From a virus: a stretch of DNA of 25,928 nucleotides. The translations under genes were made by a program, and so were the position numbers. The stretch is from the IMG/VR virus record IMGVR_UViG_3300046455_000244, positions 1 through 25,928 of that record; one strand, given 5' to 3'. Of the stretch, positions 8,251 to 17,473 are shown in pieces (the first letter of the stretch is position 1; each line of letters begins with the position of its first letter). Under the pieces are notes generated by a model. It searched no databases. It saw only the letters and a list, made by a program, of their open reading frames with translations, and was not told where the DNA came from.

Positions 8251-8660
8251 AAGCCGACCTGCTGCGCTACTACCAAGGCGTCGACTTGCTGGACGTGCAC
8301 CGCGGGGAGATGTCGTGGCGCCGCCTGCGGGTGCTGATCCAGCACCTGCCGCCGGAGTCCGCGACGATGACCGCGCTCCGCAATGCGATGTCCGACGAGG
8401 AGTTGGCGGGGCAGGCCGAGAAGGGCGAGCCCGAAAAGGGGCATTGGTCTCAGACGGAACTGCTGCTCGCCGTGGTCGCCGATCGCCTCGCGGAGTTGGC
8501 TCACCTCTACGTGAGCGTCAACCGGGACCCCAAGGCGGCCAAGCCCAAGGCTCCGATTCCGATCCGGCGTCCGGGCGCGAAAGCTCCGCGGGCGAAGTCG
8601 GAACTCTCCGGCGAGCAGGCCGAAACACTGTTCAAGCTGATCAACGGAGGCGCTGCGTAG
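7828..8660 (+). CDS. Tail assembly chaperone, long (GT) form by -1 frameshift
   Basis: A -1 shift at the GGGGAAA at 8199-8205 joins the short chaperone to a second frame that is open through 8660; best written as 7828..8205 joined to 8205..8660, giving 277 residues. The second frame has no good start or ribosome site of its own near the junction. It continues at once with chaperone-like sequence: IAWTRSVVEEHAEAVEADLL, then YYQGVDLLDVHRGEMSWRRLRVLIQHLP and a Lys/Pro/Ala-rich tail. In lambda and most long-tailed phages the G and GT products are made in a fixed ratio to assemble the tape measure complex. The tape measure gene begins 19 nt downstream. Confidence 0.85.
8199..8205 (+). promoter_or_regulatory. 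Programmed -1 ribosomal frameshift site
   Basis: The heptamer GGGGAAA, read as CTG GGG AAA in the zero frame, allows the glycine tRNA to re-pair on GGG and the lysine tRNA on GAA. The -1 frame continues with a well-conserved type of tail chaperone sequence, whereas the zero frame becomes a basic low-complexity tail that stops 45 nt later. The site lies where the frameshift is expected in G/GT gene pairs. Confidence 0.85.
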
Positions 8661-8679
8661 CGCTGAGGGGAGGCCCTCG

Positions 8680-11600
8680 GTGCCCGCTATCTCCGTCGGT
8701 TCCGTCCTGGTCGACGTCCTGCCTGATGCGACCGGGATCCGCGCCCGCATGCAGGCCGCGATCGTCCCGGCCGCCGACGAGGTGGGCTCTGAGGTCGGCC
8801 GGATCATCGGCCGCCACATCTCCACGCAGGTGGCGGCGGCGATCCGGGACGGTGTCACGACGGGCGGCCGGACCGCTCAGGCGCCTGCCGCTCGACAGGG
8901 CCAGTCGACTGGTTCGACGTTCGCCCGGTCGCTGAAGGCGACGCTGGAGACGGCGCTCCGGAACCTGCCCGAGATCCGTCTGCACGCCAACTCGACGGAC
9001 GCCGAGCGGGAGATCGCGCAGATCCGCGCCCAGATCCAGAGCCTGCGGGACGCCCGCATCGGTATCGACGTGTCGTCGACGGATGCGGTCGCGGCGATCG
9101 ACCACCTGCGAGAGCGGCTGGCCCGGCTGTCGGCGTCGGATGCGAACGTGGCCGTCCGCGTCGACGCAGGGGCGGCGTCGGCGCAGCTGGCAGCGTTCCA
9201 GGCTGAGGTCAACCGGCTGGACGGGCAGACCGCCCGGGTCGATGTCGACACCAGCTCGGCCGCCGCCAACCTGAACTTGCTGACGACGGCTGCAATTGCG
9301 TTCGGTCCCGCCATCATTCCGGCGTTGCCTGTGATCGCGGCCGGTCTCGGCGCGATCGCGGCAGCTGCGGTCGCTGCCGGTGTTGGTCTCGGCTCGGTCG
9401 CCCTGGTGGCACTGCCTGCGCTGAAGCAGATCGGCGGTGTCCTGCAGGCGCAGAAGGCGGCCCAGGATGCGGCCACGAACTCCACCTACAAGGGCGCGCA
9501 GGCCTCGTCGCAGGGCGCTTCAAAGGCGCTGCAGTTGGCGGGCGCGCAGCAGTCGTTGGCGGCGGCGGAGCGCAACGGTGCTCAGCAGATCGCGGCGGCT
9601 CAGCAGCAGGTCAAGCAGGCCAAGCAGAGTGTCGCGGATGCGATCGTGCAGGCGGGGCAGCGCACCAAGCAGGCCGAGCAGCAGGTCGAGCAGGCCGAAA
9701 CGTCCCTCGCTCAGGCACAGAAGGACGCCAAGCAGGCACAGCTGGATCTGGTGGCGGCCCGCAAGGAGGCGACCCGCCAGCTCCAGGACATGAACAACCA
9801 GCTCGTCGACAGCCAGTTGGCGCAGCGGGATGCGGCCTTGCAGGTGCAGGAGGCGCAGCAGAACCTCAACGCGGTCAACGCCGCCGGGTCGAAGGCGACC
9901 GCGTTGCAGCGGGCTCAGGCGCAGCTTCAGTACGACGAGGCCGTCCAGCACTTGAAGGAGCAGCAGCTCGCCACTAAGCGGCAGGCTGCGGACACCGACG
10001 CGGCGAACAAAGCGGGCGTCAAGGGCTCGACGACGTACAAGTCCGCCCAGGACAAGGTGGCGCAGGCCCAGCAGAACGTGGCCGCCCAGACGAAGGCGCT
10101 GCGAGACGCCCAGGCCAGTCAGGCGCAGGTGGCGGTCCAGAACGCCCGGTCGATCGCCGACGCGCAGCAGAAAGTTGCAGACGCCGAGCGCAACGTGGCG
10201 ACCGCTCAGCAGAATGCCGCCGACAGCATCGCGTCGGCGCAGCGGCAGATCCAGTCGGCGTCCATGTCGGCGGCCGGCGGTGTGGATCAGGCGGCTATCG
10301 CGCAGGCCAAGTACCGGGCCGAGTTGGCGAAGCTGACCCCGGCAGCTCGTGACACCTTCAACGCGTTCCTGGGTCTTCGCAGTGCTTTCGGCGCCTGGTC
10401 GAAGGCGCTGCAGCCTGCCGTCATGCCCATTTTCACCCGGGCGATCATCGGATTGAAGAACGCGCTCCCCGGGCTCACCCCGTTCGTCCTCGCCGCTGCG
10501 GCTGCCATCAAGGGCTTGCAGGATCGGGCGGCGGCCGGGTTCAATTCGCCGTGGTGGAAGACGTTCAGGCAGGATTTGGCGACGTCGGTCGGGCCTGCGA
10601 TCACGGGTCTGGGTGTGTCGTTCGGGAACGTTTTCAAGGGGATCGTTGGCGTCATCGACGCGTTCCTGCCGCATATGGCCGGTATCTCCGACACGATGCA
10701 GCGGATCACCGGCAAGTTCGCGACGTGGGCGACGGGCCTGAAGGGTTCGCCGGAGTTCGAGCGGTTTCTGCAGTTCGCGTCGGACAAGGCGCCGCTCCTC
10801 GGTGACGCACTCGGCAAGATTGCGCTGGCATTCCTGAACGTGGGCCAAGCCCTGTCGCCGCTGTCGGGACCGCTGCTGCAGCTCCTGGGGGGCATCGCTA
10901 ACGCTGTCGCGATCATCGCCGACAAGGCGCCATGGATGATCCAGTTGATCTACGGGATCATTGTGGTGGTGAAGTTGTGGACGATCGCCCAGGCGGCCCT
11001 GAACTTCGTGATGACGGCAAACCCGCTGGTCCTGATCGGGCTGGCGATCCTGGCCCTGGTCGGCTTTGTCATCTACGCCTACACCAAGTTCGGCTGGTTC
11101 CGCGACGCGGTGCATGCCGTCTGGGACGCCATCAAGATCGGGGCGAGTGCGGTCGTCGACTGGTTCAAGGGCCCGTTCATGGACTTCTTCACCAAGAAGA
11201 TTCCCGCGTGGTTCCAGGCGACGCTGAACTGGGTGAAGACCAACTGGCCGTGGATCCTGGGAGCACTCACCGGACCTGTCGGTCTGGCCGTGGTCTACGT
11301 CATCAAGCACTGGGACAAGATCCGGCAGGGTCTCTCCGACGGCTGGACGTGGATCAAGAAGAACGTGCTGTCGCCGATCGGCACGTGGTTTACGAAGACG
11401 ATCCCCGGGTGGGGCTCCACGCTCTCGTCCAAGATCGTGGGCGCCTTCGACACGGCGCGGGCCGGGATCAAGCTCGCCTGGGACAAGATCAAGGGGATCG
11501 CGCGAGCCCCCGTCCAGTACGTGGTGGACGTGGTGTACAACTCGGGCATTCGAGGCGTCTGGAACGCCGTTGCAGGCGCCTTCGGGGCGAAGAAGCTCGA

Positions 11601-12819
11601 CAAATTCAAGTTCGCATCCGGCGGCATCATGCCCGGCTACACGCCGGGCCGCGACGTGCACAAGTTCGTCTCCCCGACCGGCGGGGCGCTCGAACTGTCC
11701 GGCGGCGAGGCCATCATGCGGCCCGAGTTCACCCAGGCCGTCGGCTCCGGCTTCGTCGGTGCGATGAACAGCATCGCCAAGTCCCGTGGCGCGCAAGGCG
11801 TCAAGGCTGCGCTCGCCCCCGCGTTCGGGGGGAATCCGCGCACCCCGACGGACCGGTCGCTGAAGTATGCGAACGGCGGCCTGGTGCAGCGGTTCGGCGA
11901 CGGCGGCATCTTCGGCTGGATCAGCAGCGCCGCCTCCGCCGTGAAGGGTGTCGGCTCGGCTGCCTGGAACGGCATCAAGAAGGGGGCGAGCTGGCTCGCC
12001 GACACGCTCGAGTCGTCGGCCCGCGCAGGCGTGAAGCACGTCGTCGATCCTTTGCTGGCCGGGTTCCCTGGCATGGACACCGGCATCGGCAAGATGATCC
12101 GCAAGATCCCCGACAAGATCATCGACACCCTGTTCGGCTACAGCAAGAAGGCCGACGACAAGGGCGCGGGCGGCATCGGCGGGCCGAGGATTCAGGCGGC
12201 CCTCAACTGGGCCAAGACGCAGGCCGGTAAGCCCTACCAGTGGGCAGGCAACGGCAACCCCTCGTGGGACTGCTCCGGGTTCATGTCCGCCATTGAGTCC
12301 GTCATCCGAGGTCAGAAGCCGCACCGCCGTTGGGCGACCGGGGCATTCTCCGGCAAGACCGCGCCACCCGGCTGGGTCCTGCACGGCAACAGTCCGTTCC
12401 GCATCGGCATCACGAACGCGGGCGTGGGTCACACGGCGGGAACGCTCGGCAAGACCAACGTCGAATCCCGCGGCGGCGCCGGAGTCGTCGTCGGCAAGGG
12501 GGCTCGCGGCTACAACGACTCGCTGTTCGGCTCCTGGTACGGCTTCCAGCCCGGGAAATACGACAGCGGCGGCTACCTGCAACCCGGCATGAACCTTGCG
12601 TTCAACGGCACGGGCAGGCCTGAGCCGGTTTTCACGTCGGCGCAGGCCAACGCCCTGACGAATCTCGCAGCGGCGCGGGCTGGTGGATCGGGACCGGCGT
12701 CCTTCCAGGGCGACCTGTACCTCGACTCCGGAGAGTTCCTCGGCAAGGTCCGCGGCGAGGCCACCCAGGTCATGCAACAGGGCCAACAGCAGCTCATCTC
12801 CGTACTCAACGCGAGCTAG
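8680..12819 (+). CDS. Tape measure protein with NlpC/P60-like peptidase domain
   Basis: This 1379-residue protein sets tail length. It starts at GTG 8680 after a GAGGGGAGG site. Residues 1-200 are helical. A hydrophobic segment (about 208-250) is followed by a long Gln/Ala-rich coiled coil (about 265-535). A second hydrophobic region (about 750-805) contains LVLIGLAILALVGFVIYAY, and amphipathic Trp/Lys-rich helices follow. Glycine-rich SGGIMPGYTPGRDVHKF is a common tape measure segment. Near the C-terminus, an NlpC/P60-like domain (about 1165-1290) has PSWDCSGFMSAI with the likely nucleophile Cys1198 and GVGHTAGTL with His1251. Such domains cut peptidoglycan crosslinks locally during DNA injection. 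The hydrophobic parts fit a role in membrane passage of DNA. Confidence 0.95.
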   Translation: MPAISVGSVLVDVLPDATGIRARMQAAIVPAADEVGSEVGRIIGRHISTQVAAAIRDGVTTGGRTAQAPAARQGQSTGSTFARSLKATLETALRNLPEIRLHANSTDAEREIAQIRAQIQSLRDARIGIDVSSTDAVAAIDHLRERLARLSASDANVAVRVDAGAASAQLAAFQAEVNRLDGQTARVDVDTSSAAANLNLLTTAAIAFGPAIIPALPVIAAGLGAIAAAAVAAGVGLGSVALVALPALKQIGGVLQAQKAAQDAATNSTYKGAQASSQGASKALQLAGAQQSLAAAERNGAQQIAAAQQQVKQAKQSVADAIVQAGQRTKQAEQQVEQAETSLAQAQKDAKQAQLDLVAARKEATRQLQDMNNQLVDSQLAQRDAALQVQEAQQNLNAVNAAGSKATALQRAQAQLQYDEAVQHLKEQQLATKRQAADTDAANKAGVKGSTTYKSAQDKVAQAQQNVAAQTKALRDAQASQAQVAVQNARSIADAQQKVADAERNVATAQQNAADSIASAQRQIQSASMSAAGGVDQAAIAQAKYRAELAKLTPAARDTFNAFLGLRSAFGAWSKALQPAVMPIFTRAIIGLKNALPGLTPFVLAAAAAIKGLQDRAAAGFNSPWWKTFRQDLATSVGPAITGLGVSFGNVFKGIVGVIDAFLPHMAGISDTMQRITGKFATWATGLKGSPEFERFLQFASDKAPLLGDALGKIALAFLNVGQALSPLSGPLLQLLGGIANAVAIIADKAPWMIQLIYGIIVVVKLWTIAQAALNFVMTANPLVLIGLAILALVGFVIYAYTKFGWFRDAVHAVWDAIKIGASAVVDWFKGPFMDFFTKKIPAWFQATLNWVKTNWPWILGALTGPVGLAVVYVIKHWDKIRQGLSDGWTWIKKNVLSPIGTWFTKTIPGWGSTLSSKIVGAFDTARAGIKLAWDKIKGIARAPVQYVVDVVYNSGIRGVWNAVAGAFGAKKLDKFKFASGGIMPGYTPGRDVHKFVSPTGGALELSGGEAIMRPEFTQAVGSGFVGAMNSIAKSRGAQGVKAALAPAFGGNPRTPTDRSLKYANGGLVQRFGDGGIFGWISSAASAVKGVGSAAWNGIKKGASWLADTLESSARAGVKHVVDPLLAGFPGMDTGIGKMIRKIPDKIIDTLFGYSKKADDKGAGGIGGPRIQAALNWAKTQAGKPYQWAGNGNPSWDCSGFMSAIESVIRGQKPHRRWATGAFSGKTAPPGWVLHGNSPFRIGITNAGVGHTAGTLGKTNVESRGGAGVVVGKGARGYNDSLFGSWYGFQPGKYDSGGYLQPGMNLAFNGTGRPEPVFTSAQANALTNLAAARAGGSGPASFQGDLYLDSGEFLGKVRGEATQVMQQGQQQLISVLNAS

Positions 12820-12828
12820 GAGGTTCTC

Positions 12829-15057
12829 TTGCCGATCCCCGGGAACCTCCTCTCCGCGACCACAGAGTCCATCGATCCGAATCAGTCGGGCTGGACGCCC
12901 AAGCTCAACTGCGCGATCTTCTGGGCCACAGGAGGGCGCAACGGGCCCGGCTGCCTGAACGTCAAGAGCCTGGCGGCGGGCGAGATGCAAGCTCGCACCG
13001 TCTCCTCGTATGCGGTCACCGCAGGTACCGTCTACGAGACGTTCGCGGACACGTCGGGCGCGGTCGCCGAACGCATCGGAATCCGCTGGCTCAACAGCAG
13101 CGGCACCGAGATCAGCATCACCTGGTCGCTGACCACCGCCGGGGCGTCCGCTAGCTGGCACCGCGTCAGCGTTGCCGGCACCGCCCCGGTGGGGGCGACA
13201 CAGGCGCAGGTGCTGCTGTCGTCGACCGAGCTCAGCGCCGCAGTCCCGCACTACTGGGAGAACATCTACCTCGGTCTGCCGATCCGCACGACCGGCAACC
13301 TCCTCGGCTTCAACACCGAGAGCACCGAGATCGACGCCTCCGGCTGGGCTGCGGTCGTCAACGCGACGGTCAGCCGCCAGGTGCCGGTGGTGCAGTGGGC
13401 GGTCGACGCCTACAACGTGGGCGGCCACACCCTCGCCATGACCGCGGTCAGCGCAGGTAACGCATCCGTGCTGGCCGTGGACAGGCCCACGGTAACGCCG
13501 GGCGTCGAATACCTCGCCTACGCCTACCTCAACCCGCCCACACTGGCCGCCGTCGCATGGATCGAACTCCGCTACTACGATGCCACCGGCAACCAGATCG
13601 CCGCCCAACGGTCCACGCTCGCCCCACCCGGGACGGGCATGTACCGGCAGCGCGCCTCCCTCGTCGCACCGGCCAACGCGGCGACCTGCTCGGTCGCGGC
13701 AGGCCTGGACGGGGCATCCGCCGGGCAGGTGCTGCGGCTGGAGACGGTCGTCGTCACGGTGGCGCCGAAATTCGCCGCCGGGTCGATCGTCACCTACTCG
13801 GCAGCCAGCTTCGAGCAGGGCGTATCCGGGTGGACCACTGGCGCGGGTGTCGCGACGGTGGACCGGACGACACCGTGGGGTGCCGTCTACTTCGAAGGCT
13901 CCTATGCCCTCGCGATCACCTCCACGACCGCGACGGCGTCGACGATCCGCAGCGGCCGGTTCGCCGGCGCCACGGAGGGCCTGAACTTCCGCGCCCAGGT
14001 CATCGCCCACGTCGGCGCCGGCTCGTGGACGAGCGTCGGGGTGAAAATCCGCTGGTACGACGCCGCCAACACGGACCTCGGCGCGAGCGTCGGCGTCACC
14101 TACGTGATGCCGTCCGGCTCCTGGTACATCCTCAACAGCGACGCGATCGCCCCCGCAGGCGCCACCCAGGCCGCCGTTGAACTGGTCGTGGCGGCTGGCG
14201 CCACCAACTCGGTGCTGCACATCGACCAGGTCGCGCTGTGGCAGGTGATGCCGCAGACCGCGGTGGTGCCGGTCGACGGCGACGGCTACATCCAGCTGAC
14301 ACTGCGGGAGCTGACGCTCGACTACCTGCTCACCGTGTACCGGGTGTCGCCGGACGGCTCCCGCACCCTGGTCCGCGGCCCGTCGGGGCTCCTCAGTCTG
14401 AACGTCATCACCTCAGACCTGATGATCATCGAGGATCATGAGGCGCCCCTCGGCGTGCAGCTCTACTACCTCATCGAGATTTACAACCCCTCCGGAGTAC
14501 TGGCCAGCACGCGAACGTCGGCCCTGGTGACGCTCACCCTCGCCGACGTCAACGAAGCGTGGCTGAAGGACCCCGGCAACCCACAGCGGGGCTGCAGGGT
14601 GCTGATGCAGCGGGCCCCGGACTGGCAGCGGCCGATCGAGCAGTCCGCCTATGTGGTCCGCGGACGCCGCAACAAGGTCGTGCTGTCCGGCAGCCGGCAG
14701 GGCCTGGAGGGCGACCTCGCCATCTGGACCCGCACGGACGAAGAGCGGGCGGCCCTCCACCTGCTGCTCGACTCCGGGAACGTCCTGCTGTGGCAGGCCG
14801 ACCCGGGCATGGGCGTCGACGACATGTACGTCACCGTCGCCCAGGTCGCCGAGACCCGCACAGGAGGTATCGCCCAGGAGCCGTGGCGGGCGTGGACACT
14901 GCCGCTGATCCAGGCGGATATGCCGGTCACCACCGGCGTGAACGGAGCGGCGGGCCGCACCTGGCAGGACGTTCTCACCGAGTTCGCCACCTGGGGTGAC
15001 GTCCGGACCGCGTATGCGACGTGGGAGGACGTGCTCCTCGACCGCCGGAGGGGGTGA
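12829..15057 (+). CDS. Distal tail protein with three jelly-roll-like repeats
   Basis: This is a 742-residue minor tail protein starting at TTG 12829, five nt after TAGGAGG. Three related beta-rich repeats span about residues 5-152, 157-312 and 323-475. Each begins with an Asn/Ser and S/AGW element, has a middle RWL/RYY/RWYDA-type strand followed by a Gly or Asn turn, and ends with an APVGATQAQV-like segment. This is the layout of CBM4/9-like or fibre jelly rolls that may bind cell-wall sugars. Residues 490-700 resemble actinophage tail proteins (RGCRVLMQRAPDWQRP, RRNKVVLSGSRQGLEGDL) and may form the Dit-like part. The last 40 residues repeat a TWxDVxxxx unit three times, a common end in such proteins. 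Confidence 0.8.
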   Translation: MPIPGNLLSATTESIDPNQSGWTPKLNCAIFWATGGRNGPGCLNVKSLAAGEMQARTVSSYAVTAGTVYETFADTSGAVAERIGIRWLNSSGTEISITWSLTTAGASASWHRVSVAGTAPVGATQAQVLLSSTELSAAVPHYWENIYLGLPIRTTGNLLGFNTESTEIDASGWAAVVNATVSRQVPVVQWAVDAYNVGGHTLAMTAVSAGNASVLAVDRPTVTPGVEYLAYAYLNPPTLAAVAWIELRYYDATGNQIAAQRSTLAPPGTGMYRQRASLVAPANAATCSVAAGLDGASAGQVLRLETVVVTVAPKFAAGSIVTYSAASFEQGVSGWTTGAGVATVDRTTPWGAVYFEGSYALAITSTTATASTIRSGRFAGATEGLNFRAQVIAHVGAGSWTSVGVKIRWYDAANTDLGASVGVTYVMPSGSWYILNSDAIAPAGATQAAVELVVAAGATNSVLHIDQVALWQVMPQTAVVPVDGDGYIQLTLRELTLDYLLTVYRVSPDGSRTLVRGPSGLLSLNVITSDLMIIEDHEAPLGVQLYYLIEIYNPSGVLASTRTSALVTLTLADVNEAWLKDPGNPQRGCRVLMQRAPDWQRPIEQSAYVVRGRRNKVVLSGSRQGLEGDLAIWTRTDEERAALHLLLDSGNVLLWQADPGMGVDDMYVTVAQVAETRTGGIAQEPWRAWTLPLIQADMPVTTGVNGAAGRTWQDVLTEFATWGDVRTAYATWEDVLLDRRRG

Positions 15058-15059
15058 GC

Positions 15060-16151
15060 GTGTACCCCGTATCCGATCGGTTCCTGGCCCGGCTCGCCGA
15101 ATCGCACCAGGTCGCCACCCGTGTGCAGCTGTTCCTCACCAACGGCCGCGTCGTCGACGTCGCCCACGCGGGCGGCAGCGTGACGGTGGACCGTTCGCAG
15201 GCGATCCGCCGCACCTGCTCGGTGACGTGCGCCGACCCGTCACTAATCCCGCGCAGCCCGACGGACCAGCTCGCCACCTACGGCGCCCGGCTGCGGATCT
15301 CCCGTGGCGTCAACTACGGCGACGGATCCTCGGAGCTGGTGCCGCTCGGCGTGTTCCGTCTCGACTCGGTGGACGGCGACGTCTCCCAAGGCCCCGTCAC
15401 CCTGCAAGGGAAAGACCTGGCTGCGGTCGTCGCCGACGACAAACTGACCGTTCCCTACACGGCGACGGGCACGGTCGTCACCGCGGTCACCTCGCTGATC
15501 CAGCGGAGCATCCCGGGTGCGACCGTCCTCGCTCAGATCGCTGACGCCAGCATCGGATCCCGAACCTGGGACGTCGAGGCCAACCCGTGGGCCGCCGCGC
15601 AGGAGGTTGCCGCGGCTGCGGGCGCCGAGGTGTACGCGAACGCCGACGGCATGTTTGTGATCTCGACACTGCCCGACCTCGCGACCACGCCACCCGTGTG
15701 GGCGGTCGAGGCGACCGAGGGCGGCGTCTACATCTCCGGCGCCCGCGCCATGAGCGCCGACAAGGTCAACAACGGCATCCTGGCCCGCGGCGAGAACACC
15801 GCGGACAACGTGCCACCCGTCTCCTACCTGGCCGTCGACAACGACCCCAACAGCCCGACGTACTGGAGCGGGCCGTTCGGAAGACGGCCGGACTTCTACA
15901 CCTCGTCGACCCTGACGACGACGGGCGCCTGCATGCTGGCCGCGAACCTGAAGCTCGCCGCAGGCAAGGCCCCCAACGCCAGCGGCAACTTCTCCAGCCT
16001 CCCGAATCCTGCACTGGAGCCGGGCGACGTCATCCGCGTCATGCACGAGGACGGTACGAAGGAGCTCCATCAGGTCGCCTCGTTCTCGGTGCCGCTCGAC
16101 GAGGGCGGCGGCTTCCCCATCGCCACCATCTCGGCGAAGGAGGACGCGTGA
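15060..16151 (+). CDS. Minor tail protein, DUF5047-like (tail hub type)
   Basis: This is a 363-residue protein. GTG 15060 has a GGAGG site at an 8-nt distance; GTG 15054 overlaps the previous stop but is too close to that site, so it is the weaker choice. The N-terminus YPVSDRFLARLAESHQV and the following VTVDRSQAIRRTCSVT region match the DUF5047 type common in Streptomyces phages. It continues with a hub-like core (VTLQGKDLAAVVADDKL, NPWAAAQEVAAAAGAEVYA) and ends in a strand pair (GDVIRVMHEDGTKELHQVASF). In tail hubs of the gp27/gpD class, such proteins connect the tail tube to the tip. Function is inferred from family pattern and position. Confidence 0.78.
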   Translation: MYPVSDRFLARLAESHQVATRVQLFLTNGRVVDVAHAGGSVTVDRSQAIRRTCSVTCADPSLIPRSPTDQLATYGARLRISRGVNYGDGSSELVPLGVFRLDSVDGDVSQGPVTLQGKDLAAVVADDKLTVPYTATGTVVTAVTSLIQRSIPGATVLAQIADASIGSRTWDVEANPWAAAQEVAAAAGAEVYANADGMFVISTLPDLATTPPVWAVEATEGGVYISGARAMSADKVNNGILARGENTADNVPPVSYLAVDNDPNSPTYWSGPFGRRPDFYTSSTLTTTGACMLAANLKLAAGKAPNASGNFSSLPNPALEPGDVIRVMHEDGTKELHQVASFSVPLDEGGGFPIATISAKEDA

Positions 16152-16804
16152 CAAGCAGCCACAGCGTCCACCGCGACCTCGCCTGGGCGCTCAAACAGCA
16201 GGCCAAGCGGACGGGGGAGCAGGCTCCCAGCGTGCGGGGATCGGACTGGCGGCTCGCCACCGTCACCGCCGTCAACGCGAACGGCACGATCGTCGCCGAC
16301 GGAGTCACGGCCCGCCGCATGGAGGCTTATCACAATGCGACCGTCGGCGATGTCGCCGTCCTCGACCAGTCATCGAGCGGCAACTGGATCGCGCACGGCC
16401 GCCTGGCCGCCGCAGCAGAGCTGGGCCCTCTCCCTTACACACCAGCCGTCACCGGCGGAGGCTCGGTCACCTGGACCGCCAGGGTCGGCCAGTACATGAA
16501 GATCGGAAAGCTCGTGACCTTCGGCGTCAGGCTCGCCGTGAACGCAGCCGGCTCTGGCACCGCGAACGTACAGATCGACATGCCGTCAGTCGTGGACGCG
16601 AGCGTCATCGACCAGACGTTCACGGCCCGCTTCACAGAGAACCGCACCGGCTACGCGATCAAGTTCCAGGGAACCAACTCGGCCACCCTCGACCGGCTCC
16701 GCATGCAGGACCAGACAGGAACGAACCAGGTCGTCAACGTCACCGGGGCCGACCTCACCGCAGGCCGGATCATCGGCATTCAGGGCTCGTACTTCGAAGC
16801 CTGA
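16148..16804 (+). CDS. Minor tail protein with OB-like N-terminus
   Basis: This is a 218-residue protein starting at GTG 16148, which overlaps the previous stop. Residues 35-85 (LATVTAVNANGTIVADGVTARRMEAY and the following VGDVAVLDQSSSGNWIAHGRL) look like the small OB-type barrel found at the tail tip of many actinophages. Residues 100-218 are beta-rich, with a QYMKIGKLVTFGVRLAVNAAG strand pair, and resemble phage fibre or receptor-binding C-termini. The two parts suggest a tip protein joining the hub to the adsorption apparatus. Evidence is pattern and position only. Confidence 0.65.
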   Translation: MTSSHSVHRDLAWALKQQAKRTGEQAPSVRGSDWRLATVTAVNANGTIVADGVTARRMEAYHNATVGDVAVLDQSSSGNWIAHGRLAAAAELGPLPYTPAVTGGGSVTWTARVGQYMKIGKLVTFGVRLAVNAAGSGTANVQIDMPSVVDASVIDQTFTARFTENRTGYAIKFQGTNSATLDRLRMQDQTGTNQVVNVTGADLTAGRIIGIQGSYFEA

Positions 16805-16817
16805 AAGGAAACGACTG

Positions 16818-17414
16818 ATGCCCACCACGGACGACTACGGGCAGGGCGTCAACATCGCCTCGCTCACCGACGCCCCGGACGCCAGCCAACTGGCCAAGGA
16901 CATCGCCAACGGGATCGCCCCACGCGGCGTGATGCGATTCGCGTCCGCCTCAGCGCGCGGCGCCGCACTCTCCGGAGCATCCGCGCCGGTCGACGGCATG
17001 GCAACGTGGCTGCAGGACGTGGACCGCCTGGAGGTGTACACCGGCAGCGCCTGGGTGACGCCGGAGCCGTCACTGTCCAGCACGACCAGCGGCATTTCCG
17101 TCACCGCAGGATTCACACTGATCGACTTCTACGGGTTCCGGCAGGGCCGGATGACAACCGTCGACTGCTTCATCAGCCGTAGCGGCGGAACGGTCAACTC
17201 GACCAACGGCAACATCGCCGACCTCGTCATCTGCACCCTTCCGTCGGGCTGGCGGCCCACACACAGCACAATCACCGCCTGCTGGGACAACGGCCTCGTC
17301 CACGGGGGCTTCGTCGTCGGTGTCGACGGCATCTGCACCCTGCGCACCGCAAGCGACGACATCGCCTCCGGCAGCACCCTGCGCCTGCACGTGGCGTTCC
17401 TCAAGACCACCTGA
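16818..17414 (+). CDS. Minor tail / fibre protein
   Basis: This is a 198-residue protein with an AAAGGAAA site before ATG 16818. Residues 1-60 are mixed, with an IAPRGVMRFASASARGAAL element, and RLEVYTGSAWVTPEP at about 71-85 is a short strand-turn motif common in tail proteins of this group. The C-terminal half is beta-rich and shares the FYGFRQGRMTTVDCFISRSGG style of strands with the end of the preceding gene, suggesting a related fibre fold. It is the last tail gene before a clear terminator. Exact partner and ligand are unknown. Confidence 0.65.
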   Translation: MPTTDDYGQGVNIASLTDAPDASQLAKDIANGIAPRGVMRFASASARGAALSGASAPVDGMATWLQDVDRLEVYTGSAWVTPEPSLSSTTSGISVTAGFTLIDFYGFRQGRMTTVDCFISRSGGTVNSTNGNIADLVICTLPSGWRPTHSTITACWDNGLVHGGFVVGVDGICTLRTASDDIASGSTLRLHVAFLKTT

Positions 17415-17432
17415 TCCTGCTCCACCCCGCCC

Positions 17433-17458
17433 GCGCCCCGAACTGTGGGCGCCTTTTT
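17433..17458 (+). terminator. Intrinsic terminator at end of tail module
   Basis: A perfect 6-bp GC stem (GCGCCC / GGGCGC) with an 8-nt loop is followed by CTTTTT. This is the clearest intrinsic terminator in the window. It lies 18 nt after the last tail gene stop and ends 16 nt before the start of the next gene. Confidence 0.75.
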
Positions 17459-17473
17459 CATGCAGGAGAACCT

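Noticed and set aside
9520-14220. A 1566-residue open frame on the minus strand
   Set aside because: It lies wholly opposite the tape measure and distal tail genes. It is Arg/Gly/Asp-rich low-quality sequence, a by-product of GC-rich codons, with no domain and no fitting ribosome site.
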